Positions 49,401 through 60,001 of a DNA stretch of 64,000 nucleotides are shown piece after piece. The DNA is taken from positions 2,542,001 through 2,606,000 of the forward strand of contig JANATF010000003.1 in NCBI GenBank assembly GCA_029449245.1. The letters run 5' to 3'. The position numbers were made by a program, and so were the translations under genes. Each line of letters opens with the position of its first letter. Position 1 is the stretch's first letter. The notes beneath the pieces are model-generated. The model did not search any database and was not told the origin of the DNA. It saw nothing but the letters and a program-made list of their open reading frames with translations. Origin of the DNA: Mortierella alpina (Eukaryota; Mortierellomycota; Mortierellomycetes; Mortierellales; Mortierellaceae).

Positions 49401-50676
49401 ACTTTGGAAAACTCGGCAGCCATGAACTCCAAGAAAAGAAAGCCCTCAGAGCCCTTCCATCAGCAGCAGGATCAGCCCAACATCCGCCTTTTGAGGAGTG
49501 AGGTTGAAGCGACGATCAAGACCTCTCATTTGTCGCTCGGCGAGTCGAACCAGGAACCTTTGGGTGGAGCAAAAGCAGAGCAGGATCCATTCCCTTTCCC
49601 AAGGACGCCTTACCGACCTTTGGTGACAGAGGATGGTTCGAACGCGCCTAGCAGTGTCCTCATACCTATGAAGTCCATTACGTCGTCGTACCTCGTGTCC
49701 ATCGTGCCCTGCGATATTGTCTACCATCCAGCCACTGCAACAGAGGAGAACCATTTGGATCAGTATGCGACGCTTCTTTTATGCGAGATTCTTTCGCGCA
49801 GCGAGGGACCGTTGTACTCTGCTATCCGCGGACAAGGTTACGCCTATGGCTGCTCTATTGCTGTTTATCTATGGACGGCACAGATGGCGTTCGAGATTCG
49901 AGATGCGATGGATCCTATCAAGGCTTATGATGCATTTTTGGATATCATCCGCGCGATGGACACGGATTGGGAGACCACCATCGGCGGACAATTTGAGATC
50001 GACACTGCAATGGCCTCTCAAGCCTACCAGACTTGCATGGAGCGGGCTACTGCTGGAGGAGCGCTTTCGTGGGTCCTTCGTGGTGCTGTTCGAGTAAGTG
50101 ACCTTGGAAAAAAAAAAGGAGAGAAAATGAGCCGATAGGAGCGGCCTTTCTCCCTCGCTCACTTTTACTAACGAGTTGGAGTGCTTTTTTTACTATCAGG
50201 GATACACATCGGTTGAGGAGTTGACAAAGTGCAACAATTTCATGTACAAGGTCGGCGTCGCCGATCTGAAGAGAGTCTACAACAAGTATTTCAAGCAGTT
50301 TTTGAACGGGCGCCAAGGGTAAGTCGCCGCTGGCATGAGCGCCAGGTTCTTTTATGCAATGCTTATGCGAGTGTCATGCAGCGTCCTCAGGCATACCATA
50401 CTAAATGTGCGCGCTGTGTCCTGTCTCTTTCTCTCTCTCTCTCCTACAACCAGCTTGACCACTGTGCTGTTGACACCACCTTCGCCTCCAGAATCGATCA
50501 AGACACACTTTGCTCAGTATGGAATCGATTTCCAAGAAGTGGACCTGCAGGACTTTGAGATTGAGCCCGTGCACGACTTTGTGCCCAGCCCGAGCACTTC
50601 GCCCTCGCAGTTCATCTCTCCGGCTGGCACGACACCGGGCTCGCCCGTGTCATCCTCGTCTTCATCTGTAGTGTAG
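46450..50676 (+). CDS. M16 family zinc metalloprotease (M16C, yeast Sdd3/YOL098C-like)
   Basis: Large inverzincin-type peptidase. Exons 46450-46645, 46735-46826, 46920-50093, 50200-50318 and 50454-50676 give 1267 residues. The inverted zinc motif HxxEH is HTLEH (residues 61-65), and an intron falls right after it (phase 1), with LVFCGSKNYPNRGYLD following. The third zinc ligand is expected in the downstream ENSEADLLDLGLRRLLYP region. A second peptidase-like half follows. An acidic insertion (nt about 47755-47830, DDDDEEEDEEEEEDEEG) interrupts the first half. The C-terminus is Ser/Pro-rich. Relatives in fungi and animals (C05D11.1-like) are cytosolic peptidases of unclear substrate. No mitochondrial presequence visible. 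Confidence 0.92.
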
Positions 50677-50761
50677 ATCCTTGTCCTTGATACTCTGCAT
50701 GGATAATAAGAATGTTTGTCATTTAAAATAATGGTGATGTTTATTCTCAATGGTTTTCGGC

Positions 50762-53700
50762 TCAGTGTCCCTCCAGCATCGCCTTGACTCGCTTCCAGTA
50801 TTCACTTTCACTGGTCATTTGGCTGTACTCTGGTCTGGCATCCTCCATACTGTGGTCCTGCAGATGGTGAAGTGCCTGTTCAACAATTGACCTTGCAGTC
50901 TTGACGGGCTTGTGGCCGATCCCCGGGGCGGCAATCAGCAAGGCCAAGAGTCGAAGCAATTCCTCCTCCAGCAGCACGACTCCATCCGCTGCGACACCCT
51001 TGGTCGCTGGCCGTGTGGACGTCGATGAAGATGCGGATGCTGGAGGCCGTCCGGTGACGTTTTTGGGGAGCAGCAAGGTCGACAGCACCCACTCGAAATA
51101 CTGGACTTGAAGCACAAATGCAGTGCCAGATAGCGCATCCGTGATCCAGGCATCAAGAGCGCCCGCCTGGTTCATACGCGTCAGGTACTGAAGAATGAAC
51201 ATGAGCACCTTGAACGGTGCATGGCACACCACACGGGCCGTCTCTGCTCGTTTGGCCAGCAATAGTTCATCCTCCTCGAGCGTCTCCTCCATCCAGCCCT
51301 GATAGTGATCCTGAGGGTTGAAGGCCAGCGAGGCCGACAACACGTCCGAGTCGAGTTCTGCATGGCCTCCGTCCTCGCCAGCCTCGGACATCACCACATC
51401 CTTGCGCTCGTCCTCTGTCTTGGCGGTGGGAGCATTGTTGTTGTTGCTGCTGCTTGCACTAGTGCTAGCTCCAGTAGGATGGCTCGTCGTAGACTCCTTC
51501 TCGTCATCATGCATGTCCAGCTCGGCGTCATAATCCGACCTGGATTTATCCCTCCATTTGCCTGCCATACCATGGCTGTTGTGGCTAGAATTGGCCGCCT
51601 GTGCGTCTGGATCTGCATCCAGATCAATCTTTTTCGTGTACCGGCCTTTCCTGTGAGCCTTTCTCTGCTGCCTCCGAAGTTTCTTCAATTCCATCCGGCT
51701 CCTGATCTGTTCCTCTGGGCTGGGTTCAGTCTTGTCAACAGCGAGCGAGGTCTTGAGTTGATGGGCTGTTTCAGTGGCCTGCTTCAACAGCGCCTCCGCA
51801 TCCTTGCCTGCAACACCCCCAGCGCCTGGGTTGCTGGAGACCTCTGGTTGGGATGAATCCAGCTCTTCATGACTTAGATAGAGCACGCCCTGCACGCGTC
51901 CGACAACTCGCTTGGGTTGGAACATGAGTAACGTCGCATAGAACGGACTCACACGTCTGTTGTAAAGAGTTCGCATTCGTCGCTTCTTGGCCATCATAGC
52001 ACTTCCACCACCCATGGCGACTGAGGGCCGAGCGGGCGTTGTTGCGGACGAAGTCCCAGTATCGACAGACGTGGCAGTCGAATTTGAAGATTTCATTCCT
52101 GTTGCTGCTGTTGCCGATGCTGTAGTGATAGTAGTGGTCGTAGTTGTTTTTTTGGAGACTTCCCCTGAACCACCTCCCACCACCTCAGCTCCTCCATCGT
52201 CCACCTCATCCTCGTCCTCGTCCTCGAGAATCTCAATGGATTCTGACCATTTCTTGGACCCCGGCTCCAGGTGCGTGTTGCTATCTTCAGGCTTCATGAC
52301 CAACCCCACAAAGGCACCCAAGATGACTTCGAGGATCCACTCTCCACTTTTGAGTGTACTGCCCTTGTTATTGTTGTTACCGTCGGGTCCAGCTGTCGAC
52401 TTGTTGCTGTTCACCTGGTGACGATGAAACGCATCCTCCAAAAACGCAGGTGCTGCCACACCATCCACATCCAATAACTCCTGACCTTCCGTGCCCTCCC
52501 AGGACATGTACTCGATCAACAGCAGGTCCAGCAGAAACTTTTGATCGCTCGGGTAGACGGCTCGGATCAACGACGTCAGCTTATCGTTGAAGACAACGCC
52601 GTCCATATGTCCCAGAAGAGAGATCCATCGAGCCAGCTCTGCCTCGACCTGAACCATGTACTTTTGAGGCGATTGCGGGAGGTAATTGAGCCCTAGGATG
52701 GGTGACCAGAGTGGGTTACTGAGTTTGGCTTGCTGTTGTTGGCCCAGACTGCTGAGACTGGAAGAAGCTACTGCGGTCTGCTGAAGGGGTAACAGTGGCT
52801 GCTGCTGCTGGGCGGCGTTATTGGCAGCAAGCTGTCCTGTCTGGGCTCGTTCCAAGATGTGTTTTGTAGACAGGAGCGTGCCCATGAGGGCCCGGTCCTC
52901 CAAAACATCGTTTCGGGTTCCTTTGGAGAGTGATGACGACGATGACGAAAGCGCTGGTGAAGACTTTACCGAGTCTGAATCATTGGACCCTTGTCGTGAC
53001 AGCAGAGACGGGGATCCAGAAGATGTTTCCTTGAGTCGTTTCTTGGTAACAGGATCCAAGGCGTCAGGTCCAGCTGCGCCCATGTCCCGACCGCCCATCA
53101 CCCCTAGTGAAGACGAACTTGCGGCTGGTCTTTTTGTACCTCTCTCCAGACCAGCGGGACCAGTTTTCGAGTGTGCCTTGATATCTGCAGCCAACTCCTG
53201 TTGTAACAGGGACTGTAACTTGGGTAGAGTCCGTCCAGTCTCGGTGGTGAAAAAAATCTCAAGAGATGAACAGGCATCTGCCAGAGTTTTCGCTAGCTGA
53301 TAGCACCCATTCTCAAAGGCTGCCTTTTGCTGTTGCTGATCTCCGTCCTCCTGCGGAATTCCTGCCACTACAACTGATCCCGGTACTTCCTGCTTCGCTC
53401 CAAGACCAGTGACCCCACTACTCGGTTTTGTTCCTGATGACGCTGGATCGACCGTATTGTTGTTGACGGCTTTGACGTGTCGTCGACAAGCGATCATGGT
53501 TTGGACTAAGGCCAGAACCGCCCTCCGAGCGGGTGCCGAGTCTGAGCGCCACTCATAGTCCAGAACCTGGATCAAATCAGTTGGAACGTCCCGATCGACA
53601 AATCCACGTTTGGGTCCATGTTCCAGAAACGCGTCCGCGAATGCAAGCACAATGACCTCGGGACAGGCAGATTTCAGAAACTGAAGCTGCCACGCAGCTG

Positions 53701-54283
53701 GTGGGGTTGATGAAAAGGACGACGATGCTGATTTGGATTTTGCCGCTCTACCAGCCCTGGCATGGCTGTTATGGTTGTTGTTGATGTTGATACTGCTGTT
53801 GCAGTGGTCCTGATAGAAAAAGTACATGTCCCACAATAGCGCTCTGGGCTGCTGGGTATCTGATGACAACGACGACGATGATGACGAAGGAGCATCCACC
53901 TTGCTCATATGCTGTTGACGCCGCCGATGGATCGTCTCTACGATTTTAGGCAATCCATTCGCGAGATTGAGGGCCGGTCCTGCGGCCGCTGCTGCCTTGG
54001 CAGCTGCCATGGCTGATATGGACATGGATGAAGACGCTGTTGGTTTTGACACGACGGTCAGGGCAATCTCGGCGGCGAAACCCGAGTTGTGGCATTCGGC
54101 TCCGAGTTTGAGCCAGGATTTTCTTGGTATCTTGTTGAGTTGGGCCCTCAATTCCGTGGGAGAAGGATCTACAGTGCCGACGGAGAGGTCATGGTTGTTG
54201 TTGTTACTGTTGTCGCCGGTGGTGGTGAGGCTGAGGAATGACGATATGGACGCCGGAATCAGGTCGCGGGTGCTGGAGGGCAT
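50762..54283 (-). CDS. unrecognised 1173-residue protein
   Basis: One uninterrupted exon, unusual here. The ATG at 54283 is the first in frame. I do not recognise the family. What is visible: an N-terminal helical segment (LRAQLNKIPRKSWLKLGAE), low-complexity Ser, Asn and Gln tracts, a central helical block (ELARWISLLGHMDGVVFNDK, then FLLDLLLIEYMSWEG, and WILEVILGAFVGLV), a basic stretch (ELKKLRRQQRKAHRKGR, possible nuclear signal), and a C-terminal helical block (FKVLMFILQYLTRMNQAGAL, EELLRLLALLIAAPGIGHKP). The alternation of helical blocks and acidic/basic linkers fits a nuclear alpha-solenoid scaffold, perhaps a transcription complex subunit, but this is a guess. It is convergent with the M16 protease gene, 85 bp apart. 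Confidence 0.75.
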   Translation of the reverse strand: MPSSTRDLIPASISSFLSLTTTGDNSNNNNHDLSVGTVDPSPTELRAQLNKIPRKSWLKLGAECHNSGFAAEIALTVVSKPTASSSMSISAMAAAKAAAAAGPALNLANGLPKIVETIHRRRQQHMSKVDAPSSSSSSLSSDTQQPRALLWDMYFFYQDHCNSSININNNHNSHARAGRAAKSKSASSSFSSTPPAAWQLQFLKSACPEVIVLAFADAFLEHGPKRGFVDRDVPTDLIQVLDYEWRSDSAPARRAVLALVQTMIACRRHVKAVNNNTVDPASSGTKPSSGVTGLGAKQEVPGSVVVAGIPQEDGDQQQQKAAFENGCYQLAKTLADACSSLEIFFTTETGRTLPKLQSLLQQELAADIKAHSKTGPAGLERGTKRPAASSSSLGVMGGRDMGAAGPDALDPVTKKRLKETSSGSPSLLSRQGSNDSDSVKSSPALSSSSSSLSKGTRNDVLEDRALMGTLLSTKHILERAQTGQLAANNAAQQQQPLLPLQQTAVASSSLSSLGQQQQAKLSNPLWSPILGLNYLPQSPQKYMVQVEAELARWISLLGHMDGVVFNDKLTSLIRAVYPSDQKFLLDLLLIEYMSWEGTEGQELLDVDGVAAPAFLEDAFHRHQVNSNKSTAGPDGNNNNKGSTLKSGEWILEVILGAFVGLVMKPEDSNTHLEPGSKKWSESIEILEDEDEDEVDDGGAEVVGGGSGEVSKKTTTTTTITTASATAATGMKSSNSTATSVDTGTSSATTPARPSVAMGGGSAMMAKKRRMRTLYNRRVSPFYATLLMFQPKRVVGRVQGVLYLSHEELDSSQPEVSSNPGAGGVAGKDAEALLKQATETAHQLKTSLAVDKTEPSPEEQIRSRMELKKLRRQQRKAHRKGRYTKKIDLDADPDAQAANSSHNSHGMAGKWRDKSRSDYDAELDMHDDEKESTTSHPTGASTSASSSNNNNAPTAKTEDERKDVVMSEAGEDGGHAELDSDVLSASLAFNPQDHYQGWMEETLEEDELLLAKRAETARVVCHAPFKVLMFILQYLTRMNQAGALDAWITDALSGTAFVLQVQYFEWVLSTLLLPKNVTGRPPASASSSTSTRPATKGVAADGVVLLEEELLRLLALLIAAPGIGHKPVKTARSIVEQALHHLQDHSMEDARPEYSQMTSESEYWKRVKAMLEGH

Positions 54284-54839
54284 GGTCGTCTTTTTTTTAC
54301 AGGTCAATCAAACGGCTATTGAAGTCAGTCAGACTTGTTTCCGTGCAGGGTGGTATTACGAGGCGCGGTTGTTCGCGATAACTATGGTAGACACAACAGC
54401 ACTAGCGTTTGAGAGACTAGAATGGCCAACAAGAATGCACAGGGATAGTAACTGGTGCATCGATAGCGTCTAGCGGAGGCACTAGTATTCACATACATAA
54501 CAGACAAGATGCCCAGGTGATCTTCCACGCCAATGGCTCTTGAGAGTAGGGTGTTTGTGAATGGAGAGACGAGAGATGAATTGTCGAGGCAACCGAATTG
54601 GCACTGAGAAATATTGAGAATCACGTTATGCCTTGCGCCACTAATTTCAATGGAACTGCCTCACAAAGTTCACTCTACGTTTCGATCCAAGGTCTCGCCA
54701 AGCGAAGTACAGCTGCCATTATTTATCAAAAGTCCATCAGCATCAGAGATTCCAGTGAGCTCAAAGGGTGGTAGATAGCAAGGGAAAAAAAAAGAAAAAG
54801 AAAAAGAAAAAAGAAAGGTGTATCTATGAAAATCAGCTT
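54284..54839. other. intergenic region
   Basis: Promoter side of the 1173-residue protein gene and 3' flank of the eIF4E-like gene. A purine run (aaaaagaaaaagaaaaagaaaa) lies at about 54784-54813. No gene seen. Confidence 0.4.
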
Positions 54840-56063
54840 TCACCTAAAGACATCCGTGTTCCTGAAGCTAGAGTTGTCCTTCAAAGCATCGTTGTGGGTC
54901 TTGTACTCCATAATGGTGTCTGCTGGTAAGTTCAAAATGCGCTTCATCGTATCCCTAATTTTCAGATTGATCCGTCCCTCATGCGCAGATTGGTTCCATA
55001 ACGAAAGAATGTCCTCCCCGCCTCGAATCGAGAGCACAATCCCGCAGATCTCTGACCCGACATCAAATTGATCACCAATGACAGCCATGACCTATGATGT
55101 ACGCAGTGTTGGTTACCGAGATCTGAACAATAGTTGAAAAAACAAACTGAGCAGACTGCAAAGAAAAAAGAGATCCTACCAAGTTCTCCCAGTAACGGCT
55201 GGCAAGTCCCTTTTTGAGTCGAACGATCCATTTACCACCATTGATATTCGTAGCATCCTCCCATACAGGCCGAACTCCTTGCTTGAACAGATGATAGTCG
55301 CTCACATTTGGGAGCTCATGTGGTCGCTTCAAATGTGAGTATACAGCCCAAAAGTCTTCGACCTAAAGGGGTTACAAAAGAGCACGAAGTCAGCCTCCTT
55401 GTCCTTCGGCACAATGATCCTAAGTCACAACATTTTTTCTCACAGAGGTACGCTACCGAACCAAATGTCGCAATCTTCTTCATTGAGCTCTCGTAGTTCA
55501 GAATCTTGCTGCCAGGCGTGCGATGCATGAACCAAAACACCCAGTTGAAGTGTAACGGGTGGAGTGACGTTCCACTGCCGAGCGTCCCTCCTGTTCCCAA
55601 TAGTGCTCCTGCTCCCGCAAACCCAGATCCAGAAAGCCCGCTCGCGGTGGATGCTGATCCAGATATCACTGCTACCCCTGCTTTAGATCCGCTCAGAGCA
55701 GCGTCGCCTCTGCTGCTACCAAAGTCTAGAGCGCCTCCAGCGATCATGGGTCCATTTACAAAAGTCGAGTTCAACGTTGAGGACTGGCTAGTCGCAGAGG
55801 TGGATGAAGGGGCATTCACGAGGGAGGCCATGGCCGGTCCTGTTGAAGAGCTCTGCCTCTGAAGCTGTACAAGCTTTGAGCTGGCGGCAGGAGCACTCTC
55901 GCCCTGAGCACGAGTGCTGGATGTATAGTTTAGATCAGAAGTACGATGTAAGAATTTAAAGTTTTCTGCTCTGACAACGTAACGCGCGCCCACGGGACTA
56001 ATCGATCGATCGATCGATCGTGAAATCAACTTACGACTTGCGGGAGCTCCAGGCTTGATCCAT
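54840..56063 (-). CDS. cap-binding protein of the eIF4E family, class II (4EHP/eIF4E2-like)
   Basis: Exons 56035-56063, 55457-55916, 55180-55362 and 54840-55091 give 307 residues in frame. A Ser/Gly/Ala-rich extension of about 135 residues precedes the fold. The core reads LHPLHFNWVFWFMHRTPG, VEDFWAVYSHLKRP, FKQGVRPVWED, GGKWIVRLKKGLASRYWENL, and ends NTIMEYKTHNDALK. The RTPG insertion and LASRYWENL are hallmarks of 4EHP rather than eIF4E-1. The first cap-stacking position is Trp (FNW), where animal 4EHP has Tyr; the second is Tyr (NYESS), as in 4EHP. WED supplies the Trp-Glu that binds m7G. 4EHP usually represses translation by occupying caps without eIF4G. Confidence 0.93.
56001..56020. repeat. 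(ATCG)5 microsatellite
   Basis: Five perfect, self-complementary atcg copies in the first intron of the eIF4E-like gene, 15 bp from its donor site. Confidence 0.95.
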
Positions 56064-56666
56064 TTGTCGTTTCTGGTGAAGACTTGCTTGGAGGGAAAAG
56101 GTGGACAATGATATTGGGTCGTGAAAGGGAGGTGTTTGACAGAGCGGGGGTTTGTTGAAAGGTCCTAATGATTTGAAGGCTGATCTGGATCGTTTCAAAG
56201 ACAAGATGCGTCGAGTTAGAGATCAGCAACAGGAACTAGCAGAGGCTTAATCCGTTCAGATGACAAGGCCAACTCCAGCAGTAAACGGCCATGGATGTAC
56301 CAGAGAGTGAGCTGTTGAGCAAAAGTAGACTCGTGGCAAAAAGAGAATCCTTAGGAAAGGGCTACTGCTCGTCGACCGGCAGAAGGGGCTATGCTGTACT
56401 TTGATGGATGCGAGTAATGTGTCCAAAAGGCTGCTCAACGCGATGTGCTGAATGCGTGTAGGATAACAAAGAAGGCTTGTCGTTCTGCCGTCCGTTTATA
56501 TCGTGTTCTGTGTTGAAGGCGTTGTTGCTGGCTCGTAACGAATGTGTCCAATGCAAGGGGGTTTGAATTTGATAAAGATTCAGAAGAGTCTTCAGACCTT
56601 ATATACTCTCCAAAATCATCGCAAGCCCTACAACACCCTGTTTTATTGTCTTCATGACGCCTCTCT
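56064..56666. other. intergenic region
   Basis: Promoter of the eIF4E-like gene and 3' flank of the next dehydrogenase gene. No other feature seen. Confidence 0.4.
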
Positions 56667-58060
56667 TCACTTCGACGCGTCGCCTTCCTCCTCTGCAAGG
56701 CCAACCGCCTCATAGCTGTACTGCATCAGTTCCACTTGCTTCTGGACGTCGTTTGAGGCCGGGTTCCGCTGTCGGATCCGCTCGTCGAACCAGTACTCGC
56801 CATTAATACCCTCAACCTCCTCACTCAGCGACAGATACACAATGCCTCTCGCCCCGCGAGCGGGCGACCTCAAGAAGTATTGAAACCCAATGGTCGTGAG
56901 GATATATAAGAACCACGAGTGCTTGAACAAGTTGGTGTAGCACGACCCCGGGTGTAAGCAGTTGACAGTGACGTTGGGGTGGGTCTTGGACAGGCTGCGA
57001 GCTAGGTGACGCACATACATGACTGTGGCCAGTTTGGACCCACAGTAGTTGTTGATGCGATCGTATGCCTTCGCGGACGTGATCCCTGGATAATTGACCT
57101 TAGAAGTACCATAGTGGGCAGAGGAGGCGGTCATGACAATGCGCGCTTTGGGGGCTGCCTTGATCAGAGGGAGCAGCAGCTGCGTGAGATAGAAGTGCCC
57201 CAGATAGTTGATCCCAAACTGGCTGTCATGGCCTTCAGCAGTAGGTCGGAACGACGGCAGGTCCATCACGCCAGCGTCTAGTCAAGAAGAGGTCAGGGAT
57301 AAGCACAAACTCATGTATACACTTAACACAAGAATCGTATTTTTTTCTATAATGCCTCACTGTTAACAAGCAGGTCGACAGCCAGACTGCGCTTCTTGAC
57401 TTCTTCAACAAAGTCCCGCACAGCCTTGAAGGAGCCGAGGTCCAGATAGAGGAATTCCACATTCAAATTCCTGGTCTTGTCTTTGATGGCCTCGACTGCC
57501 CTGATACCCTGCTCGGTTGCCCTGTCCCCTAAAATGTCATCCTACAACGTTAGTCAAGAGCGAAATCCAAATCTCGCTGTCAATGATGGACCCGTCGTTA
57601 CCGATGATCAGATGGTAGCCCGCCTCTGCTATGGCCATAGCTGCCATATAGCCCAGACCGCTTGCTCCTCCTATTGTCAGTGGTAACGGTACGAATTTCA
57701 GTCCCGACCACAGCAACGGAAGGGTGTAGTGCACGTCTTTGTGTTACCTGTCAGAAGCGCAACCCTGCGTCTTCCTCCACTGGCGACCGCCTCTGCCTGC
57801 ATCAATCGACTTGCTGCGATGGAGCTATTGATTCGCTTCTCAACTGGCGGTCTTGCGCCATTTTTCTCACCCAGTATCCACTCTGGAACGTTCAAAAGAA
57901 TGACCTCTGCTAGTAAGATGCTCGTTTCCTTGATGCGCTGGGGAATGTATCGCGAGGTCGAAAGGCTGACTGTTGTCCAATCGTACAGTCGCCCATGGCG
58001 CTGAGTCTCGACCGTTGAGGGCGCCTGGTTTACAACCATCGAAAAGTTGCTTTTGGCCAT
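56667..58060 (-). CDS. short-chain dehydrogenase/reductase, retinol dehydrogenase-like
   Basis: NAD(P)-dependent SDR. Exons 57748-58060, 57602-57670, 57361-57528 and 56667-57277 give 386 residues. The N-terminal ~100 residues are an extension without domain assignment. Then ALLTGGASGLGYMA (TGxxxGxG cofactor motif), LYLDLGSFKAVRDF, VNNAGVMDL, TASSAHYGTSKV (catalytic Ser), YCGSKLATVMY (YxxxK), and HPGSCYTNLF. It resembles the WWOX/retinol dehydrogenase 11-14 group. The C-terminal part has hydrophobic stretches (SWFLYILTTIGFQYF) suggesting membrane association. The third-exon start was chosen at TTTTAG (57529-57530 on the minus strand), because the nearer AG leaves an in-frame stop. Substrate unknown. 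Confidence 0.9.
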
Positions 58061-58741
58061 TGTTGATTGTCGCTGCAAGGAAGACTTGAGAATGAGGTGT
58101 GAAGGGAAAGGGAAAAGTGAAGTGTTTTTTTAAGCTGCTGAACGGCGTCCTATACTTTTTCTTTGTTTGCGTTTGCGGCGGCCCGAGCTCCTCTCTTTGT
58201 TGATTGTTCTTCCCCCACACGAGCCGATCCATTTGTGTAAGCTTAAGCAAGGTGGGCGCGTCAAAGATCCCTTGAGACGTGGAGAGTGGGAGCCAGCCCA
58301 CTGCCTCACTGCTGCACCTTTCGAATACAGACCTCGGCTCGGATGGGAGGACAATCCTCTTTTGGGGACTAGAGCCATAGACAGTAGTGCAGACGCGATA
58401 GGGACGACAAGCCAGAACCTCTGCAATGGTTAGGGAGGGATTGCTCAGCCTCACGAGGGTCCCAGATGTGGGGCAGCCGCTGCTCTCCAGAGATGTGTGC
58501 TTCCATCACGCGGCGCGCATTTGTTTAGTTTATGAGGACGACCAAGGACGACTGCTTTGTCGATTTGCTCTTCATCCCACTCCTCCTGCTCTTGTTTTTA
58601 CTCCCACACACTCTCTCTTCACCGACGACGCTTTTACTGAATCCCCTCTGTCCAGTGGCAGCCGACCCCAACCTTCCTTTCTGCTTGACCACCTCACGTA
58701 AAGAAAAAAGACCCCGATCCATCCCCCCGAAGGAGCTTTCG
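58061..58741. other. divergent promoter region
   Basis: Between the SDR gene and the FRAG1-like gene. An in-frame ATG at 58532 lies upstream of the latter, but its added residues are low-complexity and unlike the family. No other feature seen. Confidence 0.4.
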
Positions 58742-59783
58742 ATGATCGAAGTAGACGTCTTTTGGAGCTTCTCGTTCGGAGCGCTCTTCGCAGCGTGCTC
58801 CGCCGGCTCGCTCAAGAACCAGGATCAGTTCTGGTCCTCCCCTTCCTTTGTCTACTCTCTCCTCTTTCTCTCGCTCATCTTTGCGCCCTCAGGTCTCTAC
58901 CTCCTCTGGGACAACCCGGGTTGGGAGTCCATGTTTGTCCTCGGCGACAAGAACGAGATCCACGCCATTCTGCCCACGGTCTTTGCCTTCACCAATGTTC
59001 TGCTGGGCATTATTGGGTATTATGTGACTTACCGCAAGATCAGGAAGTACCGTAACGATCCTCAACTGCCCATGTCCTACCATAAGTACTGGATCCATGC
59101 ATACACATGCTTCTGTGCTATCCTCGGAATGGGCTACAATCGATTTTTGTATCCAAGTGACTACGTCGCCTGGAGAGCTGGTATCAGCTTTCCTTTGGAG
59201 TCGTTCTTTACGTCTCGCATCTTTTACACCCTGTTGTCCATGGGCGTTGTTCTTCTTCCGGTAGGTTCCTTTTCTTTTTTTCGGTATAGCTCTCTTCTCT
59301 ATCCAATGCAGGTAAAGACGTGGAGTTTGACCGTTTCTTTGTCTTAGGCAGCATATATCCCTTGCTACATCTGGTTGAAGCAAAGCGCCACACAGCCAAA
59401 TAGCAAGTCCAGGATGGTGCTCGCTTGCGTGTTCTACATTCTTCAGGGCGTCTCCTTGGTTACCGCTTGTAAGTCTCGACCTTTTTTTTCTAAAAAAACC
59501 CCACATTGGGATCTCTGGAGTGATAATGACCTGCTTATTTTTTTTTGTTGTTACTCTTTGGTCTAGTCTTTGGTGCCTACATCGTCAGGAACCACAAAAA
59601 CGATCCCGATCTCAAGATGACCGATAACTTTTGGAATCTGATGGATCAAGGCAACATTCTCAGTCGTGACAGCAAGTGGTCCCCGTTGCTCGGGTTCTGG
59701 GTCGCAGGTAATAAAGGAAGCCCCGCAAAAGAAGAATTAGACCTTCTAGTTTCCTTTCTCTTTCTTTTGCTGCAGATGACTGA
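58742..59783 (+). CDS. FRAG1/DRAM/SFK1-family membrane protein
   Basis: Exons 58742-59260, 59348-59468, 59567-59707 and a final 8-nt exon 59776-59783 give 262 residues. Six membrane segments: about 8-26 (FWSFSFGALFAACSAG), 34-52 (FVYSLLFLSLIFAPSGLY), 75-95 (LPTVFAFTNVLLGIIGYYV), 110-130, 160-178, and 190-215 (VLACVFYILQGVSLVTAFFG). The charge and loop pattern fit the FRAG1/DRAM/Sfk1 family, plasma-membrane or ER proteins linked to phosphoinositide or GPI-lipid remodelling. The last exon encodes only the final two residues and the stop (via G|AT GAC TGA); reading through the intron gives a longer, less plausible tail. Start at MIEVDVFW matches the first helix. Confidence 0.75.
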
Positions 59784-60001
59784 CAAGAAGAAACATTATC
59801 CACGCCCAAAAACCGCACTCTCTACTAGAATTCGCTGTCATGTTCCTCGTCTCGCTTCCAATCTTCTTCCTGCCCACGGTCAAGGCTGCACCCAAGACAC
59901 TCAAGACACAGTAGCGGGTACTCCACAGCAGGCTACATAGCGGTCAGGAATGCTTTATTTTCACACGCTGACAAACAGTCATTTGGACTGCAAAAAAAAA
60001 G

